In this document: positions 61,755 to 64,000 of the stretch, piece by piece
Layout of the letters: each line of letters begins with the position of its first letter
How positions within the stretch are numbered: the first letter of the stretch is position 1
Origin: Ferruginibacter sp.
GTDB lineage: Bacteria; Bacteroidota; Bacteroidia; Chitinophagales; Chitinophagaceae
Direction: 5' to 3'
Assembly (NCBI GenBank): GCA_019638485.1
Contig: JAHBTP010000003.1
Location: 186,001 to 250,000, forward strand
DNA: 64,000 nt
Made by a program: the position numbers and the translations under genes
The notes under the pieces: model-generated
What the model saw: only the letters and a program-made list of their open reading frames with translations
Told to the model about the DNA's origin: nothing
Database searches by the model: none

Positions 61755-62411
61755 TTAAGTTAATTTTTCAAATACAAAGCCTCTCTCCTTCCAATATTTC
61801 AATGCTAATGGCAATGCGAACCCTAATCTTGGTTTTGCTTTTTCGCTATCGTGAAAAACAACAATATCCCCAGCTCGCGTATTTAATAATACATGTTCTA
61901 AACATTTTTGAGGTTGAAGATTCAAATCAAAATCACCGCTTAGCACCGACCACATAATCGTTTTTAATCCATAACCGGGGGCAGACAATTGCCTTACCAG
62001 AAAATTATTAATTTTTCCATACGGAGGGCGAAATAAAGAACTGTCAATTATTTTTTGTGCTTCTGAAACATCTTTAAGAAAAGCCTTTTCACCTATCTTT
62101 TTATAATTTACATGGTTCTGGGTGTGGTTACCAACAGCATGCCCTTCTTCAATTATTCGTTTGTACAATTCAGGATATTCCTGCACATTTTTCCCAATAC
62201 AAAAAAAAGTAGCCTTTGCATTAAATTTATTGAGTTCTTCAAGTACAAAAGGAGTTACCTCAGGATGTGGCCCATCATCAAAAGTGAGATAAACCACACC
62301 ATCCCTGTTGCTTCCATTCCAGGTAACACCACGGAGTAAATACTTCACCCAGAAAGGATTGCGAACAGGATAAAACATATCCAAAATTATATGTTTTAAC
62401 TCTTTTTCCAT
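61755..62411 (-). CDS. Polysaccharide deacetylase (NodB-type)
   Basis: The 218-residue carbohydrate esterase 4 protein removes acetyl groups from a glycan such as chitin oligomers, peptidoglycan or exopolysaccharide. NodB motifs are present: TFDDGPHPEVTP (motif 1, near 43), HAVGNHTQNH (motif 2, with the metal His pair), FRPPYGKIN (motif 3), SGDFD and IVFHDS near the C-terminus. There is no signal peptide; the first residues (about 1-40) form a helix, MFYPVRNPFWVKYLLRG, that may tether it. Bacteria of this phylum often have one such small deacetylase. The substrate is unknown. Confidence 0.92.
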   Translation of the reverse strand: MEKELKHIILDMFYPVRNPFWVKYLLRGVTWNGSNRDGVVYLTFDDGPHPEVTPFVLEELNKFNAKATFFCIGKNVQEYPELYKRIIEEGHAVGNHTQNHVNYKKIGEKAFLKDVSEAQKIIDSSLFRPPYGKINNFLVRQLSAPGYGLKTIMWSVLSGDFDLNLQPQKCLEHVLLNTRAGDIVVFHDSEKAKPRLGFALPLALKYWKERGFVFEKLT

Positions 62412-62532
62412 TTTTATTATTGTCTATCATTACAAATCCTGCGCCATTCATTCAGATATTCTCGAGTTTAATTACCCTTCAAACCAATAATTATGATTTC
62501 GCATAAACAGCGCACACATTTGTGGCTTAACT

Positions 62533-62540
62533 TATCTTTG
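62533..62540 (+). promoter_or_regulatory. -7 box (TATCTTTG) five bases from the gltX ATG
   Basis: Exact TAnnTTTG match, ending five bases before ATG 62546. It implies a nearly leaderless transcript, like that of the aminotransferase at 25870. Confidence 0.5.
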
Positions 62541-62545
62541 CCAAA

Positions 62546-64000
62546 ATGGAAACAAATAAGCAAGTAAGGGTTCGTTTTGCTCCCAGCCCCACAGGCGGAT
62601 TACATTTGGGAGGAGTTAGAACAGTGCTATACAATTATTTATTTGCACGTCAGCATAATGGGAAATTTATTTTACGCATTGAGGATACGGACCAGACCAG
62701 ATTTGTAGAAGGGGCCGAACAGTATATCTATGATTGTTTACATTGGTGTGGGCTAACCCCGGATGAAAGCCCATTGACTGGTGGTCCATTTGCCCCCTAC
62801 CGTCAAAGTGAACGAAAACCTATTTATTACAACTATGCGTTACAGTTAGTAAAGGCGGGGTATGCTTATTATGCTTTTGATACTCCCGAAGAATTAGAAG
62901 CCATGCGTGAAAGATTAAAGGCGGCTAACAGTCACAGCCTTCAATATGACCACCATAGCAGAATGGGAATGCGAAATTCTATCAGCTTAAGTGAGGAAGA
63001 AACTATTCAACTGTTAGAAAATGGCACCCCATTTGTAATCCGAATTAAAATCCAACCCAACGAAACCGTAATATGTAATGACCTTATACGAGGGGAAATT
63101 CATTTTGATACGTCAGCAGTAGATGACAAAGTGCTGCTAAAAGCAGATGGGATGCCTACTTATCATCTTGCCGTTGTTGTAGATGACTATTTGATGCAAA
63201 TCACTCACGCATTTAGAGGTGAAGAATGGCTTCCCAGCGCACCCATCCATATTTTATTGTGGCAATATCTCTTTGGCCTTGATAACATGGTAAAATGGGC
63301 ACACTTACCCCTAATCCTTAAGCCGGATGGAAATGGCAAACTGAGCAAACGTGATGGAGATCGGCTCGGTTTCCCGGTATATGCAATGAATTGGACTGAT
63401 CCTGTAACCGGTGAACTAACGAAAGGTTTTAAAGAAACCGGATTCTTGCCCGAAGCATTTAATAATCTTCTATCTCAATTAGGATGGAACGATGGAACTG
63501 AACAGGAAATTTTTTCTATGAGTGAGTTAATTGAAAAATTCTCCTTACAAAGGGTGCATATATCAGGGGCGAAATTTGATTTTGAAAAAGCCAAATGGTT
63601 CAATCACGAATGGATTAAAAGCGCATCAGCAAAAAGGCTTTTACCAGATATTACTACATTATTAAATAACAATGGTATTGACACCGGAAATAAAAACCTT
63701 TTTGAAATAATAGACTTAATAAAAGACAGATGTACCTTACTAACAGATTTTATTGAACATACCCGGTACTTTTTTATCCCACCCAAAACAATTGATGTTG
63801 CATCAATTGCACAAAAATGGGATGAAAAAAAGAAAACATTTTTTGAATCATTAATTCCCATTTTTGAAAAAGCAGAGGAATGGAATAGTATCACCATTGA
63901 AACCCTCTTTAAAGCACACGCGTCAACCCATGAAATAAAAATAGGTGAGCTGCAGATGATATTACGGGTGTTTTTAGTTGGCTGTAAAGCCGGACCGGGT
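62546..64000 (+). CDS. gltX: Glutamate--tRNA ligase, 3' end outside window
   Basis: Class I aminoacyl-tRNA synthetase that charges tRNA-Glu. The frame from ATG 62546 is open to the window end (485 codons), so the last roughly 20 residues and the stop are missing. The N-terminus is METNKQVRVRFAPSPTGG followed by LHLGGVRT, the HIGH-like signature. DTSAVDDKVLLKADGMPTYH and HAFRGEEWLPSAPIH follow, then the KMSKS-like LSKRDGDRLGFP near residue 267. The C-terminal anticodon-binding part begins around residue 320. It is a normal housekeeping gene and its reading frame is intact where visible. Confidence 0.96.
   Translation, partial: METNKQVRVRFAPSPTGGLHLGGVRTVLYNYLFARQHNGKFILRIEDTDQTRFVEGAEQYIYDCLHWCGLTPDESPLTGGPFAPYRQSERKPIYYNYALQLVKAGYAYYAFDTPEELEAMRERLKAANSHSLQYDHHSRMGMRNSISLSEEETIQLLENGTPFVIRIKIQPNETVICNDLIRGEIHFDTSAVDDKVLLKADGMPTYHLAVVVDDYLMQITHAFRGEEWLPSAPIHILLWQYLFGLDNMVKWAHLPLILKPDGNGKLSKRDGDRLGFPVYAMNWTDPVTGELTKGFKETGFLPEAFNNLLSQLGWNDGTEQEIFSMSELIEKFSLQRVHISGAKFDFEKAKWFNHEWIKSASAKRLLPDITTLLNNNGIDTGNKNLFEIIDLIKDRCTLLTDFIEHTRYFFIPPKTIDVASIAQKWDEKKKTFFESLIPIFEKAEEWNSITIETLFKAHASTHEIKIGELQMILRVFLVGCKAGPG

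Noticed and set aside
1..64000. CRISPR array, rRNA operon or further tRNA genes
   Set aside because: I found no regular short repeats with spacers, no rRNA-like stretches and only one tRNA-type T-arm (57488-57574).

Overview
The window looks like a chromosomal segment of a gliding or T9SS-type member of the Bacteroidota, possibly Chitinophagales or a relative. The evidence is the type IX secretion and gliding genes (PorP/SprF-like, PorV, GldJ, a Por-type C-terminal sorting domain), bacillithiol synthesis (BshA), Kdo transferase WaaA, a fused CzcA-TolC efflux protein, TAnnTTTG-type -7 promoter boxes, few Shine-Dalgarno sites and AT-rich DNA. The species cannot be named from the sequence alone.

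Layout. 1-3164 (-): a sugar-nucleotide operon (DegT aminotransferase, UDP-glucose dehydrogenase, UDP-glucuronate decarboxylase, the last cut by the window edge). 3271-9916: WaaA, a conserved hypothetical, thymidine kinase, cytochrome c biogenesis genes ccmB and ccmC-ccmD split by a zinc protease, and glutamate dehydrogenase. 10026-16090: an orphan HSDR_N nuclease-like protein, a subtilisin lipoprotein, AMP nucleosidase, a double-ATPase peptide ABC protein and queA. 16203-17970: an internally deleted IS1595-type transposase followed by about 0.9 kb of gene-free, strongly G-depleted DNA. 17971-37934: mainly housekeeping genes (Mpo1-like protein, lactate/malate dehydrogenase, YebC, fused E1 keto-acid dehydrogenase, two DUF1573 proteins, S1 protease, aminotransferase, DPP-IV-like peptidase, Hsp15, TrmD, adenine deaminase, Upp, PorP/SprF, MPG glycosylase, EI24 protein, RsmI-like methylase). 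38301-41816: three secreted-protein genes, the last with seven 65-residue repeats and a T9SS tail. 42061-47998 (-): a heavy-metal RND efflux operon. 47999-48691: repeat DNA and gene debris. 48692-64000: bshA, the ispF-dut-DUF4292-envC operon, porV, gldJ-murF, tRNA-Ser, an MBL hydrolase, an ABC-2 exporter, TatD, a polysaccharide deacetylase and gltX, which runs off the right edge.

The genes supply envelope building (UDP-sugars, Kdo, MurF, EnvC-like factor), T9SS and gliding, redox and respiration (Ccm proteins, bacillithiol), nucleotide salvage (tdk, amn, ade, upp, dut) and tRNA and translation functions (queA, trmD, gltX, hslR). Convergent neighbours are packed very tightly: nine pairs meet with a gap of 16 bp or less, or overlap.

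I found no CRISPR array, rRNA operon, prophage or recognisable defence island, and I do not claim a new system. The most unusual parts are the secreted repeat cluster, the structured repeat at 48314-48416, the transposase remnant with its G-poor flank, and a possible 20-residue membrane peptide at 14712-14774.
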